Shown piece by piece: positions 1 through 12,300 of a stretch of DNA of 64,000 nt. Source of the DNA: Selaginella moellendorffii (Eukaryota > Streptophyta > Lycopodiopsida > Selaginellales > Selaginellaceae); NCBI RefSeq assembly GCF_000143415.4, contig NW_003314434.1, positions 104,008 through 168,007 on the forward strand. Direction: 5' to 3'. Below the pieces are notes generated by a model that was not told the DNA's origin, ran no database searches, and saw nothing but the letters and a program-made list of their open reading frames with translations. Within the stretch, counting starts at the first letter, position 1; every line of letters begins with the position of its first letter. A program made the position numbers and the translations under genes.

Positions 1-626
1 CATTCTCAAACGAAGCACAGGGTAATTATTTCCAATTACCAGTGCCAAAGTTTTTGGTATTTTGCGATCACATTCACCTGCGCTCGAAAAATCTTGCCAC
101 ATTTTCTTTTTTTTCTCTCGGTCCAATCAAAGGCGAGTGTTGGCTTTCCGTTGCGTTGCCTAAAACTACGATGCCGCCAAAACGCCACTATTGCGCAGCG
201 TGTCAGCCATTTCCATGGGCTCCATGTCCTGGGATATTCCCAGACGTGGCGAGGCATATACCCCTCCCGCTGTGGATTATCCCGCGGATATGCTGCCAGG
301 AAGTCTCACGCCAGACAATCATGGTTGATCATAATCTTAAGTAACAACTAGATTCCAGCGAGCGGCAGCAGAGCCTTTTGGTTTTTTTTTCTCATTGGTT
401 CTCTTTTGGAGGAACTCTGTTCTCCGTCGTCGAGAGAGAATGGATTGCGAGAACAAATCGAGGAGCAAATCTTCCCTGCGAGCGAGAATTTCTTCTGTAA
501 CGGCTTCCAACCTCCAACACTGATCTTTAATATTCCTTCGCAAAATCTACGTCTGGAGCAGCACAAAAACAAAACAAGACAAGAAGGAAATCCAAAAAAA
601 ATGGGAGGAGCTTACCAACGTCGTCT
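1..626. other. No gene seen; probable 3' flank of the cereblon gene
   Basis: Short overlapping frames occur on both strands but none has recognisable domains or splice context. The part next to position 627 may hold the 3' untranslated region and poly(A) signals of the minus-strand cereblon gene. I see no repeat or RNA gene here. Confidence 0.4.
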
Positions 627-3193
627 CTACTGCTCCGGACCAGTGCCTGCGATTTGCGACCTCCGGATCCCCCAAAAGCCTTTCGGATTCATGCCGCTCT
701 TTGCAGCCGTGAATCTCCATCCCATATGTGCGTCGCACACGCAGTTCGCGATCGTCCAGGCATAGCTACGATAGAAAACAACTCAAGTGAGAGAGAAGAG
801 GAAGAGAATACTGTAATCTTACCCGGGAAACCAGCTGTGCTGTGTTTCCGGACGACCACGTAAGTTGAGCCCCTGTGCTTTGCGAAGAGTAAGCGTCTCA
901 TGCACGTAGCCGTGCTCGTTCACGAAAGCGTTCATAGGACCGTCAGCAGACATGACAAGCATGTCACTCCGCCTAGCAATTGTTGCCTGAAAAAAACATT
1001 TACAGATCACATGTAAAGAAAAACAAAAGAGAGAGGCCTACTTTGCAACTCTTGCAGCGAATGAGATCCATACTCTCGAGAAGCTGGACTTCCCTTCGCA
1101 GCCTGTAAACGACGTCCAACTCAAGAAGCTCCTGCCTAGTCTCGTCTGGAAGCGGCATCTTGCTAGCAATGAAGAACGACAGTAGTCCAGGATTACCGAC
1201 GAGTTCATCCATGCTAGGAAGCTCGACCATTTGTCTCCACATATCTGGGATCAAGCAGAGTTAAGACCACCGAGGAAAAAGCTCTCAGAATTTGTTTTTC
1301 TGTACCTTACCTGCTGCTCTGCGAGATAGATCATACGCGTCATACATCCGGTAGACCCAGTGTGGCCAAGCAGCCCGTTGTCCCCTAGAAATCCACTTGG
1401 CCTCGTCTCTAGCCCAAGCTTTGGAAGCACCACCCCACTCTCCATCCGAGCGGGACCATTTACGAGTCATGGCGTTTTCAGAGCTCTCGCCAGCTTGGTT
1501 TTGATTAACAGGCTGAGACGATGTTGCTGGTAAGTTTCTTTCCACGGACGGTGAAGTATCCAGATCCTCTACATTCCGTCTTCTGAGCCATCTGGGAAGT
1601 ACCATACTACCGTCCTCTTCGTCACTGTCGTCGTGGTGAAACTGTAGTAGCAGATGCGTCAGAGTTCCCTGGCCATTCAGGAACCGTGTCACTTGACTCC
1701 TTATATCACCACTAGCTTCAGGGCCCGCGTCCAGAGGTACCTCATCGTCGTCTTCCACGGGATCAGGAGACTCATGAATGGCACGAGGGACTTTTCCACT
1801 TTCTCTGCTGGGCACAGCAGCCTTGGCCGAAAAAGCATCTCTTGGGACTTGCAAAGGTCTCGTTTCTTCAAGTATCTTGACTAGACAACATGGCTGAGGA
1901 AAGAAAAGAGAAATAACAAAGCATCCGGGAAATGAATATAAAATCTCGTTACCGTATCATTGTCATCACTCCACGCATCTTGAACTCGAAACCTTTGACG
2001 GCCCCTTGCAACAACGGTGATGGAACCATCAAGTGAGTGCCTTAGTTGACGAATCTGCTAGTTGCAAGCAAACGTAAATGAGCAAAACCGAAACGATGAT
2101 GTCATACCTCAGCTGTGGTTCCCACGAGAGCAGGATAAACAGCATTGTCCTTCCGCCCAACGTGAAGCTGGAAAATGAAAACCGGGGAGATTAAAGAACT
2201 ACTGATTCTTACTGATTAAAGAACCGGTTAATGCTTACGTATCAGGAAATAGTGCTGCACATAGCTAAGTTAGAAAGATTTTCTCTCCATCAACACACGT
2301 TACTGTCTGGCAACCATCTAAAGAAAGCATTGTTTTTTGAAGTGCATGGACAGAAATGCAAACCAAGAAGAGTCAGAACAATACCACAGCGAGTGTATAC
2401 GGTGCATGGTCCTGACTTATAGCCGTCACGACGGCGGCCTTACACCTCCGCCGCACAACTTTGAGAGGAAGCGTGGCTTCTGGAAAAAGAACAATGCCTG
2501 CAAAAGAAAACTTTAGAAGCGATCACCCCAAAGGCACAAATCTTCACCTTCCAAGTATAAAATAGGAAGCCTCACGACGCTACCTTCTTCCAGGAACGCA
2601 CGAATGTGTCCCGTGTCGTCCACATCTACCGAGTTGACTCTAAGATCTGGACCGATAGAACAATAAGATCTTACCACCAAGGTACACGTGTCTGCTCGCT
2701 AGAGATGTATCAAACGTGAATCCAGGCCGAGGAGCTCTAGCGATGCGTCCATGCCTGCGTAGCAACGTTCTTTTAGTTCTTGCCAGAAGAAACGAATATC
2801 TAAATCATGAATCCTCAAGAACTTATTCGCAGCAGAAGAAAACACACAAGAATTCCTTGAAGAAAAGGTCTGTGGTTCATGAACAAAAAATGCAGATCAT
2901 ACCAAAGAATTCCGAGGCAAAGAACACATGAAAAGAAAAGAATAGATCAATCAAACAAGCTAGCAATCCCATAATCCAATGATCGAAAGAGAAAAATGGA
3001 GCTACCTGATGTGCGAATCATTGTCTTCCTCCTCCTCCTCCTCCTCGAGCTCTTCCATCTCGAGCGCCTCGATTTGCTCCACCTGATGCCGCTCATTGTC
3101 CGTCATCCGGCGACGGCTCTGCTGCTCCACGACGTGATCCAGCGCCGCCTCATCGATCCCTCCAGCGCCATCCTCGTGTTCTTCGTCGCTCAT
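627..3193 (-). CDS. CRBN: Cereblon (CRBN) homologue, LON plus CULT domain substrate receptor
   Basis: Ten exons read in one frame: 3193-3006, 2754-2675, 2646-2584, 2497-2385, 2169-2110, 2054-1953, 1875-1311, 1244-1042, 986-823 and 765-627. Cereblon is the substrate receptor of CUL4-DDB1 E3 ligases. After an acidic N-terminus (MSDEEHEDG and a Glu run) comes the LON-like part: FDTSLASRHVYLGD, then VLFPEATLPLKV, VGRKDNAVYPALVGTTAE and VARGRQRFRV. An unusually long acidic linker (about 190 residues, exon 7) follows. The CULT domain has IRCKSCKATIARRSD, NEHGYVHE, HSWFPGYAW and CVCDAHMGWRF; the usual CxxC...CxxC zinc ligands appear as CKSC and CVC-H. Junction phases are consistent throughout, for example PG|YAW. 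The start is the first ATG of the acidic exon. Family assignment is firm; exon 7 could be off by a few bases at its 3' splice site. Confidence 0.88.
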
Positions 3194-3690
3194 ACCTCGC
3201 TCTCACCCTAAATAATATTTCATGCCAATCCAGAAAGCTAGGGTTCTTACGTCTCGTCCACAATGGCGCCCACAATATTATGGCGCCCACACGTATGTCT
3301 CTTTTAAGCTCGATCGCGCGCTTGGCTCTCAATCGCGATTTTCTACCGCATTCTTTCTAGGTAGGCTTTAGATCGATTCTCTTGCATTTTACCCCGGATT
3401 CTTGCGTAGTTCTCAGCTGCAAGAAGGAAAAAAAGATATAGATAGAATTTCTTAGTACTCCTTTAAAGTCGAACGTAGTTTCTGACAACTCACACAGATC
3501 TTAGAGATTTCTAAAATCCTCAAAGAAAGTATAAAAGAGAGCGCCTCAGGAGGGAGAAAACATACTAGAGTACGCAAGCTTTTGCAAAGTGGATGATGGA
3601 ATCATCCCACCATGCTTTCTTTCTAATCGCAAGTGCCTTCCTTTTTTCTCCTTATTCTTTGCTTTCTCTTTGTTCTCCGTTTGATTTGAT
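3194..3690. other. Intergenic: cereblon promoter/5' UTR and purine permease 3' flank
   Basis: About 500 bp between two minus-strand genes. The part next to 3193 should hold the cereblon promoter and leader; the part next to 3691 the permease 3' end. No further gene is supported. Confidence 0.5.
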
Positions 3691-4915
3691 TCAAACCGAG
3701 CTGACATATTCTTCGTGCTCCTCCTTGTTGTCAGGAATTGCCGGCGGTGCCGCGCTCGATTCAACGTAGCCGCCATACACATACGATACGAATCCCCAGC
3801 AGGAGAGGAGCAGAGCCATGACTTTAAGCCCACCAAAAGCGTCATGGAAGAAGATATATGCAAACACTGCTCCCACTGGGATCACCACGGTAAGAATCAC
3901 TCCAGCCAGCAGCGACGATGAGAGAAAAATAACACCCATTGTTCCCAGGAACGCAGCTTGCCAGGCCAGAGTGGAGCACAACAAAGTCACGAAGTAGGCG
4001 AGACTTCCGGCCTTGAACACCGCGGCCTCGACGTGAATGGCCTCAAAGTCGTTGTTGATGGCCATGCCGACAGTGGAGACGATGGTAGCAACCAGCGCGG
4101 TGGAGGTTTGCATTTGCAAGACTAGCAAGGTGGACTTTCGGCCCAGGACTTTGGCAAAGACGAGCTCGGTGAGGGACAGGATGAGGCCGTAGAGTCCAGC
4201 AGCAGTGATCGTCATGACATAGCCGTGCCCCGTCTGCTCCCGGCTAACTCCCGGAAGCTCGTCGGAGCTGGAGTGGAGGCCCAAGAGCACGGCACTGGAG
4301 CTGACGAGCACGATGGAGTTCCAGACGTATGGGCCGATGCTCTTCCGGAGGAGGAACAAGGCGAAGAGGGAGTTGAAGGCGAGCTGGCTGGATGTCAAGA
4401 GTCCTGCAGTGGAGGCCGGGAGATACGACATCCCCCACGAGTAGAGGAAGTTGTCGAGAGCGATGAGGCAGCCGATGGAAGCGAAAGCAGCGACGAGTTT
4501 GAAGCTGAAGGGTGCGAGAAGGTGGTGGTGGCCGGGGGAATCGCTGCTGCTGCTGCTGGCTTTGAAGTAGACGATCAGCATTGCGAGCGCACAGACCGGC
4601 CAGCCAGCGGTTTGGACCCAGCCGCAGAGCCAGCGCCGGGAGCCACCGTTGGAATAGTAGAAGCGCATGAGCAGCGTGGCGGCGATGAAACCGACGAACA
4701 TTCCGGTGGAGCTCAGGCACAGGAGCAGCCAGTGCTTGCGGCTCTTGCTCCTCAAGGCCCGCGCCAAGGCCGTGCTCCATTCGCCATCGAAAGCACTCAA
4801 GCCTGGAAAACCAAAATACCAACACCGTACGTTTCGGTTCTTTATATGCAAGGTGGATCTCACCTTTGGGCATGGTCTCTTCTGGAGCAACTTTGTCGGC
4901 ATTGAGCTCCGCCAT
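3691..4915 (-). CDS. Purine permease (PUP-type) membrane transporter
   Basis: Two exons: 4915-4864 (MAELNADKVAPEETMPK) and 4802-3691, joined by a short GT-AG intron. The protein (about 387 residues) has around ten hydrophobic segments. It carries sequence typical of plant purine permeases of the drug/metabolite transporter superfamily: LLLCLSSTGMFVGF near the N-terminus, then DNFLYSWGMSYLPASTAGLL, SSQLAFNSLFALFLL and the C-terminal segments around VGAVFAYIFFHDAFGG. PUPs move nucleobases, cytokinins or alkaloids across the plasma or vacuolar membrane; the substrate cannot be told from sequence. The short first exon followed by one large exon supports the chosen start; starting at 4902 would translate the intron. 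A charged tail (NKEEHEEYVSSV) is cytosolic by inference. Confidence 0.85.
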
Positions 4916-5125
4916 AGATACTCGGCTATTTTGTCGATCTAGCAGCCTAAAATTCTCTCTTTTCCAGGACTGCAAGTGAACAAGCTGCGATACGATTATA
5001 AAACTCGAGCTCGCAGCTACTGGCAAACAGCGGGACGTGATATTGGGCGACAATGACAAGCACAGGCGCAGGCATGCACTCTTAAGTTGGATACACTCTT
5101 CCAAGCGCTCGCGCGCTCGCCATTT

Positions 5126-5132
5126 CTTTATA
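5126..5132 (-). promoter_or_regulatory. Possible TATA box of the purine permease gene
   Basis: On the minus strand the motif CTATAAAG lies about 210 bp upstream of the permease ATG at 4915, which would leave a leader of about 180 nt. Position and sequence fit a TATA box but nothing else confirms it. Confidence 0.3.
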
Positions 5133-5139
5133 GTGAGGA

Positions 5140-6318
5140 CACACCCATTGGGAGGACGGATGCGAAACCATGACATCACAGGCTTTGATGTAAGATCGTC
5201 TTTTTCAAATCCATTTCTCACAGGACACCTCAAATTCTTTGGCAAAGACATATAATATAAGCATCATGCTGGTCAGTGTCTCGGGAGTGTCGTGGTGGAT
5301 TTCAGCCTCAAACTAAAGTTTTTGATTCTCTCATGGATAAATTCGCTTACTGTTACTTGTATATAATACAATGGCCATTAAGTCAAAAAGGAAATATTTT
5401 GGCATATAACAAGCATCATAGCTCTCCAACTTTGGAGCCTTAAAAACGCTCTGACCGCACAAATATAAGTTTCCGGCCCATTCACGAGATTACAGCTGAC
5501 GATACTCCTAAGGATTAAGCAAGACCACGCTTTCAAGAAAGAAATCTAGAATATTTTAGAGAAGTTTTTTAGAGTACCTTGTGAGCTTCGAACTTCTCTC
5601 GCGTGTAGCAAGAGCCAATTTCCTGATTGAGGAGGTGCGCATATGAAACAGTATAAAGCCAGGAAACTTTACCACAGAGAGAGAGACAGATGTTCCAGGA
5701 AGGCCTGCTGCCGTCTTGCAATATCCCCGAGCATGATTTCCAAGCGATTCGCAGCAGCAACTGCTCGGGGGAAATGGAAGAGTTTTTGACGCTCTTTAGA
5801 GAATCGTCCGAAGGCTCACGCGTGGCAAATACTTTGGAAGCAGGAGGAGTATCTGTCTGCAATCAAGAGTGAAAATCAAAATCTTACAAAGATTGCCTTT
5901 TCCCTGGAAAGCGAACCTGGAGATTTGAGTGCGGAGTGTGCGGAGTGCGGAGTGTCCAGCACAGGGACCGTTGAAACTGCGCCCCTCAAAACGGCTTCCC
6001 TAGTTGCTGGACACAAAGCTCGCTCCGATGATGGATGGAATCACACCGTTAGCTCAATCATTTTAAGACGAGCTTACCTGGGAATATAATCGATTTCATT
6101 CGCTCAATCGCGCTCCTCACAGCCTGAGTAAAGGGGCAAGAGAAAAGAGAACAATACGGGGCACCACAGACCTTCTGATGTAACCTTTCCAGCAGAGCTG
6201 TAAGATTTTAAGAAATCGCACGGACCATATCTCAGTGGAGCATCTCGGCACATGCATCGTAATTTTATATAGTCCGCGGAGCCTCCTTTCTACGTAAGCG
6301 AACAGTTGTCCCCTCTTA
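5140..6318. other. Intergenic, no firm gene; short GGAGTGTGC-type tandem at 5928-5960
   Basis: Roughly 1.2 kb between the permease promoter and the stop of the AAF-like gene. Short open frames exist on both strands near 5570-5870 but show no homology I recognise. Around 5928-5960 the words GAGTGCGGAGTGTGCGGAGT form a small imperfect tandem. The right part probably contains the AAF-like 3' UTR. Confidence 0.4.
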
Positions 6319-8001
6319 CTAATCTTCCTCCGGGTCCTCCATTAATGTCGTGTCATCCAAATAGTGCTGGCCACCGTCAACGTTGTTGGAAAGCATGCTA
6401 GCATCGATATGTTTCCATTCGCTTTGGAGCTCATCCAGAGCTTTCGAGGCAGCACGAGAGACCTCGAGATTTTCGTCTTCAGCTAATCTCTGGCCAGGGG
6501 CATAGGGCGCGTGGTAAATGCCGCTGTATGGAAAAAAAACAGAGCTAACCTGTAATGCGCTGATTCCAGCATTTCCAAGGGCCAAAAGAGACGGTGCATT
6601 TGCAAGGGCATCAACTAAAGCACGCCTGCGTGACAAAAAGGAATTAACGACCTCGGACCACAATTCGCAAGATATAGAACATAAAAGGCCTTGCCTGGTT
6701 GCAATATCTGGAGAGCTCGCGGTCTGCGTGACAAGAGTTGCACCACTTGCACCATGAACTTCATCCATATCGAGAAGTGTTGCTATTATATATTCGAGCT
6801 AGACAGATGCAAACATCAGCAGGAATTGAAGCAGGATATTCATATACCTCATCCGGATCACTATCGTCCAAAACATTGACCTCCGCCAACAGTGACGCCA
6901 TTTTCACGTAGGCTTCCTGTTGACTAGACGTGTTGTGTACGGCTTAGAAATTGTTACAACAAGTGAAAGAAAGAGACCTCAAATTCGGCAACTCGGTCCA
7001 AGGTTGTTTTCTTTACAGGACGTGAAGTTTCGTCCGTACCAGGATTCAGCGTTGTAGTTTCAGCATTTTCTCTGCAACCAAATAATAAAATGCTCACTAC
7101 CGCAAAGAAAAAACACAAAATCTCTTACTTCATCAGCAACACCTTGACGGCAGCATCATGAATGCTCTTCACTGCCTGCATGCGGAAGGAGAGTCTTACA
7201 CATTCATATTTATATGCAAGCCACCTGAACAGTTGCAAAAGAATCTTCCATAGCTCGTCTACGAGCTCGTAAATCGGCCAAGCGGAGATCGGCCTGTAAG
7301 AGGAATACATTACGATCGAAAGAACAGGACTTAGGAGCTTACATCCAGAGCTCCGTCATTCCAATGCTCAGTTGCTGCTACTTTCAATTCGCTGCCTGCA
7401 ATCTCCTTCAACTTCTGAAAATGGGAGAATCACAAGAGAAAATAAAACGGAAAAAACTTCAGCTGGGGTGGAAATCATCCTCTAAACTAAATACTGTGGC
7501 TATACGATTGACGCGGTCAGCCTTTCTGTGCGCCCTCTCCCTGGCACGAGCTTTGGAAAAAGAATTATATAAACGTCAAAGCAAAATGATAGAAGTTCCA
7601 GAAGGATGTTCTTACCATCTAGTTTTGTCACTGTCGATCCTATCAACGCCATGTCTTGGCGAGCACGCATGTCCAATCTCGAAAACTCCCTGCCATGGTA
7701 GAAATAAGAAACAAGGCTACAAGGCTCTTACTCACCGAGCTAAAAGAAGAAGATTACTTCGAGCTTTCTCGTCCATATTCTGCGCTGCGGCCGTCACAAG
7801 CATCGCATCCTGCCGGGCATATTTCGCCGCCTCGGCTAAGCGGCACTGGTGCCCAGACTTGTCTTGCTCTTCCAAGCCAGACGAGCCATTCGGCTTCGCA
7901 GCCCGGCAGCAGCACGGCTTCGCGGCGGCGGCGCTGCCGCAATCCCACGCGCGAAAGCTCGATATTCTTCCATTCTCGCGCACTCCCGCCTGGATTCTCA
8001 T
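6319..8001 (-). CDS. AAF: AAF-like senescence-associated protein, chloroplast-targeted
   Basis: A multi-exon gene. Pieces in order are a Ser/Ala/Arg-rich N-terminus resembling a transit peptide, then AKYARQDAMLV, SRLDMRARQDMALIGS, ARARERAHRKADRVNRIA, KLKEIAGSEL, TEHWNDGALDADLRLADLRA, SIHDAAVKVLL, AEFEEAYVKMASLLAEVN, DPDELEYIIATLLDMDE, SPDIATR|RALVDALANAPS and RLAEDENLEV. This order matches my memory of Arabidopsis AAF (At1g66330), a chloroplast protein linked to redox and senescence control. Two late introns can also be read through in frame: a 69-nt GC-AG intron at 6694-6626 and a 60-nt intron at 6549-6490. Removing both restores family-like joins. The gene is divergent from the oil-body gene at 8304. 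The function is taken from the family and not shown here. Confidence 0.65.
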
Positions 8002-8218
8002 GACTTACAGCGGCGGTGCTCACGCTGCTAGGGTTCTTGCTCGCTTTGCCATGCCGGGGCCCCCGACCTAGACAGTGCTAAGTAGTGGCCACGAGAGCGC
8101 CACAAATCAAAGACAAAAAGAAAATGATTCCAAAGCTGAATATCCCGCCCCTAACAGAATGTACAGAATATCCCCTGACTGAATATACAAAGCAAGCAGA
8201 ATATGCTTGCAGGTTGTG

Positions 8219-8227
8219 ACACGTGGC
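8219..8227 (+). promoter_or_regulatory. ABRE/G-box (ACACGTGGC) upstream of the OBAP gene
   Basis: The nonamer ACACGTGGC lies 77 bp before the ATG at 8304. It matches the abscisic-acid response element core bound by group A bZIP factors. Oil-body proteins are commonly induced by ABA or desiccation, so the site fits the gene, but this is inference from motif and position. Confidence 0.45.
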
Positions 8228-8303
8228 GGTCGGGTGGCAATGTGCATATACGCCACTTGGCAAGAGGGTTTTAGCTCGTCGATTGATCGAGAGGAAGAAG
8301 AGA

Positions 8304-9267
8304 ATGGCTGCTGTTGGGCCTGGGCCGGTGGCGACGAGGGAGTATGTTCCTGGCGATGCCAAGGAGACCAAGACCAAGGTCTTGGAGTCCGGCGCTTCAA
8401 TCCTCCAAAGCTTCGCTCCAGTGAACAAGATCCATCAACATCTTTGCGCGTAAGATCGCAAGCTCCTTCTAGATCTCTCTCGCCTTTGTTGTTGTTGTGG
8501 TTCCCGATTTTCTCTTCTCTGTTTTGGAAGAAGCTTTTCTCCATAGAGTTTTTGGTGTTCCAGCTTCCCTCTTGTGCGTTTTCCTGCCACGAGAAAACAT
8601 CAACTTAGAGCAAAGAAGTTTCTCTTTTTGCTTGCCTTTGGCTGACGCCTTGTCTTGGTTTCTTCTCAGCTTCCACGGCTATGGACACGACATGAGCCGC
8701 CAGGTAGAAGCCCACCACTACTGCGGCCATGTAAACGAAGACATGCGGCAGTGCGTTATATACGACAGCGATGACGCGAACGCGAGGCTCATCGGCATCG
8801 AGTATATCATCTCCGAAGCTCTCTTCATGGGGCTGCCGGACGAGGAGAAGAAGCTCTGGCACTCTCACGAGTACGAGGTGAAGAGCGGCATCCTCTTCTG
8901 TCCGGGCCTGCCCGAGATGGCCGAGCACGCCGAGCTTGCCAAAGTCGCCAAGACGTATGGCAAGACGTTCCACTTCTGGCAGTTTGATCGAGGAGACGCG
9001 CTGCCTCTGGGGCCGCCGCAGCTCATGATGTCCTTCACAAAGGATGGTCAGCTCCACGATAAATTGGCCAAAGGTAAGACTTTGTTGTACCTCTAGTAAT
9101 GCTGATCACTCCGTGATTGTCTAGATGTCGAGGAACGATATGGCGTCTCGTTTGCTGCGAAGAAGAAGAAGCGAGCTGATATGAAAGGACCCGACCTTGG
9201 AATTCATTCCCTGGCTGACTACTGGGAGAAAGGAAAAGGCTTCCAAACTGTCGTTAAGGAGATGTAG
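8304..9267 (+). CDS. OBAP1: Oil body-associated protein (OBAP, DUF1264 family)
   Basis: Three exons: 8304-8449, 8670-9073 and 9125-9267, with clean GT-AG sites and phases. The protein (about 230 residues) begins [17 protein letters not shown] and contains the family signatures [51 protein letters not shown] and a C-terminal [18 protein letters not shown]. OBAPs sit on lipid droplets of seeds and spores and are needed for normal oil bodies. No transmembrane segment is visible. The ATG at 8304 is chosen because it gives the family-like N-terminus; an earlier ATG at 8223 is out of frame. The ABRE at 8219 suggests ABA control. Confidence 0.9.
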
Positions 9268-9342
9268 GCGTGGTGTTAGTCCAGGAACTAGAAACTAAAA
9301 GTGAATGATGTTCTTCAAAAGGCACCTGGATTACACGCTTGT

Positions 9343-12300
9343 CTAGAGCCTCTCTTTGACTATGAATGTACGCAGCGTGGTGCCTCCTCTTTCCATCACC
9401 TCAGTCTGCCTGTGGACTCTTCGTCCCCTTCCCTCAAGGCAAAATGCACTAGGGACATGTCTGCAGTGAGCTATCTTGATTGTGGAAATGGATCTCCAGT
9501 CTCCATCCTAGGATGGAGAAAGCATGTAAGATTTTATATACTGTGTCTAGTTTACTCACCTGAGGCGTGTTGAAATGCCCTGACGTATCACATGAGTCCA
9601 GAGATAAGCATCTCAGCAGTGGGAACTGCAAATAGAATATCTTAGAGATCTTTCAGCTACCCCCGCCCAGATTTAAGTACCTGATACGAAGCATCCATTA
9701 TGAAGTTCCTTGGCAGACCAGCTCCCTGCTCAAAGCAAACGAATTAAGTAAGGCATTCCCAACGTTTCCATCTTACATTATGACGTAATGTCAACGATTG
9801 GAGTCCATACAAGCAGAGTAAGACAGCGGCACCTTCCCTTGTAGCCTCACCACAATCCTGCAAATAAGAGAAAGAGCGTCAGCTAAGACGTTGGTTCTAG
9901 ATGTTAATTCAAACCTCCAGCTTAAGTTCAGAAAGTGCAGGCCAGGCTTTAGAAATTATGCTCAGAGCACCTGTTGACAATAAGAAAACTGTTATGTGGA
10001 AGTACGAAGAAAAATAAGATTTACAGACCAGAATCAAGGCAACGGCAAGCCGTCAGTGACAGTTGACGCAGACCTTTACAAGAAGTCGCAATTGATGCAA
10101 GTTGAGCATTTGTAAGCGAAGGGCAAACATCTTCAAGCTTCAGAGAGACAAGATTGGAAGTTAAAGATTCCAAAAACTTTCCCGACAATGGCTGCAAAGT
10201 ATGACGCAGTTTCAGCGTAGTCAAGAATGGTAACTTCGCTATTGCATGATTTAAGTCGTCATCTAAAAGGTCCTGCAATCATGGAGAAAACCGTAAGTAA
10301 ATAGATAACGCAAACAACTGATCTTACCTGGAGAGACAGAGAAAGATGTTGTAACTGTGGACAACGACTGGGAAGCTCACGAAGAAATGTGCTGGTAATC
10401 TGTGCTCCGAGTCCCAGGTGAAGTGTTTGTAAAAAGGGAAGTTTTGCGTTTGCCAGTATGTGTGCCACACCCCACCCGGCTTTCAACCTACGAAGATCCA
10501 GTTTTTCCTCTTTCAAACCTTCATACGAAAATGCTCCTCTACAGTCTCTGAAGTTCAGACTTGTAAGTTTAAAATTTTTTCTGATTGTGTATGATATAGC
10601 CGCTCCAGTAACCTGCATTGCTAACATTTTAAGTGATTCTTGCAAAAAACAGCTTACGCGATCCTTACCTGCGTTCCTCGTATATTTAAAGTTTCCAGAG
10701 AGGTTCCACAAGACAGAAAGAGGCCATCATCAATGAGGTTCGTGTAACAAAGCGATAGGCTTAAGAAACTGGATATTCGTGTCAGCAGACGAACAAGAGC
10801 TCCAGCAGACAATCCTGTAGTTTTGTGAGTTGAATTTTCTTCGGTTAAACACATGAAAGAGATCAGGAAACCTGTACAGTAGGCAAGGTCCAATACTTCC
10901 AGGTTACATTCTTGATCAGAAGCCGCCAGTAATGCACATACAGATTGAAATCCAAATGCGGTGATAGCAGCTCGGAGAAACCGCAGTTTTGGATGGCCTT
11001 GCAAAAACTTTGCAATGCCCGAGTCACTGAGATTACTGCATCCACTTAATGAGATTGCAGATATACTTGGACACTTTTTCGATATCAAAGATAACTCAGA
11101 ATCTGTGATGCAAAGCAGATTAACGCATGGTAGCAAAAAGGAGTATACTTAGAAGACGGACCTTTGAGCTCAGTATGCCCCGTAAGATGAAGTTCGACTA
11201 AATAACGATGAGTGTCCCATGAACCTTTCTTGTACGAAGTCGTCAACAGTTTTCCAGTACAAGGCTTCTTCACGGTCGCAAGGTGGATAACGCTTAAATC
11301 TCGAGAAAAGTCCGCTACCTCAATAAAAGGGCAAGCCGAAGCCAAATGCGATAGGAAAAAAGCCGAAAATTGAGGACACTGCGACACGTTCAACTGTTGC
11401 AGGCTTGAGCACGTCGTCTTTATCCAAAGAAATAGCTCCTCTGGTCTTACTCTCCAGCACTTACCGAGAAGCAAAATTCGAAGGCTGTTCAAAAGTGGAA
11501 TACCGGATCTATCTGGTTTGTTAACTTCTTCTGATACGCTTGGAAGTTGCATTAGCTCAAATTGCGTCCTCTCTTCTTGAAGAGGATACAGGCTGACTAG
11601 GTGATTGAGGAACGGACCAGCTGCAGAAGAGTTTGAATATCGAGAAGAACTGTTCAGGAATGAATGAAGTATGTACTCTCCTTCAACTTTTATAGGGGAA
11701 CAAAGAACCGAGTCGAACAATATCACGTCTGTAACTTGCTGGCATCCAGTAAGATTTAAAATCTATCAAGAAAAGAATAAAATAAATCACAAGAAAGCAC
11801 AAAAACAAATATCTGACCTTTGTGTATTGAGAAAGGCGAAGGCCCGCGGATTTTATTTCAGGAGGTTCCAAAGGAAGGTCACGATTGTGGGAGTTCAATA
11901 ATGAGTTATCCGACTGAGCTGGATAGGTAGAGAAGTGTAAGAAAGAAGAAAAGACACGTATTATGGATCCACCGACCTGCTAGAAAGTCCACCGGCACCC
12001 AATGCATTCTGACCTGTCTCGGTAAATGATTTTAGAAATGAGTTCATACAGAAGGTATAATAATGTGCAACCTTGCTTATTAGCTCGAGTGCGCAATCCC
12101 TTGTTTCAAACCTACACCTGCGTAAGATAGCCTGGAAAAGGTTTCTCTCGCTGTAAAAGAGATTGTTGTTGGCCACAAGACATAGCTTTGTAAACAACCG
12201 CACCTGGATATTGTGAGAAATGGATGGTTTACAGCAGCTTGAAAAAGTAAAAGTGGAATGTTTTCGAGGAATTCACCAGAGCCCGCATCTTCCTGAAGTC

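Noticed and set aside
4225-4905. Long plus-strand ORF of 226 codons across the purine permease gene
   Set aside because: It is an antisense shadow of the permease exon: GC-rich, no motif, and the minus frame is a clear transporter.
5690-5872. Plus-strand 60-codon ORF (MFQEGLLPSCNIPEHDFQ...) and a 97-codon ORF opposite it
   Set aside because: Both are open over the same bases, neither has a domain, splice partner or clear promoter, and each could be chance.
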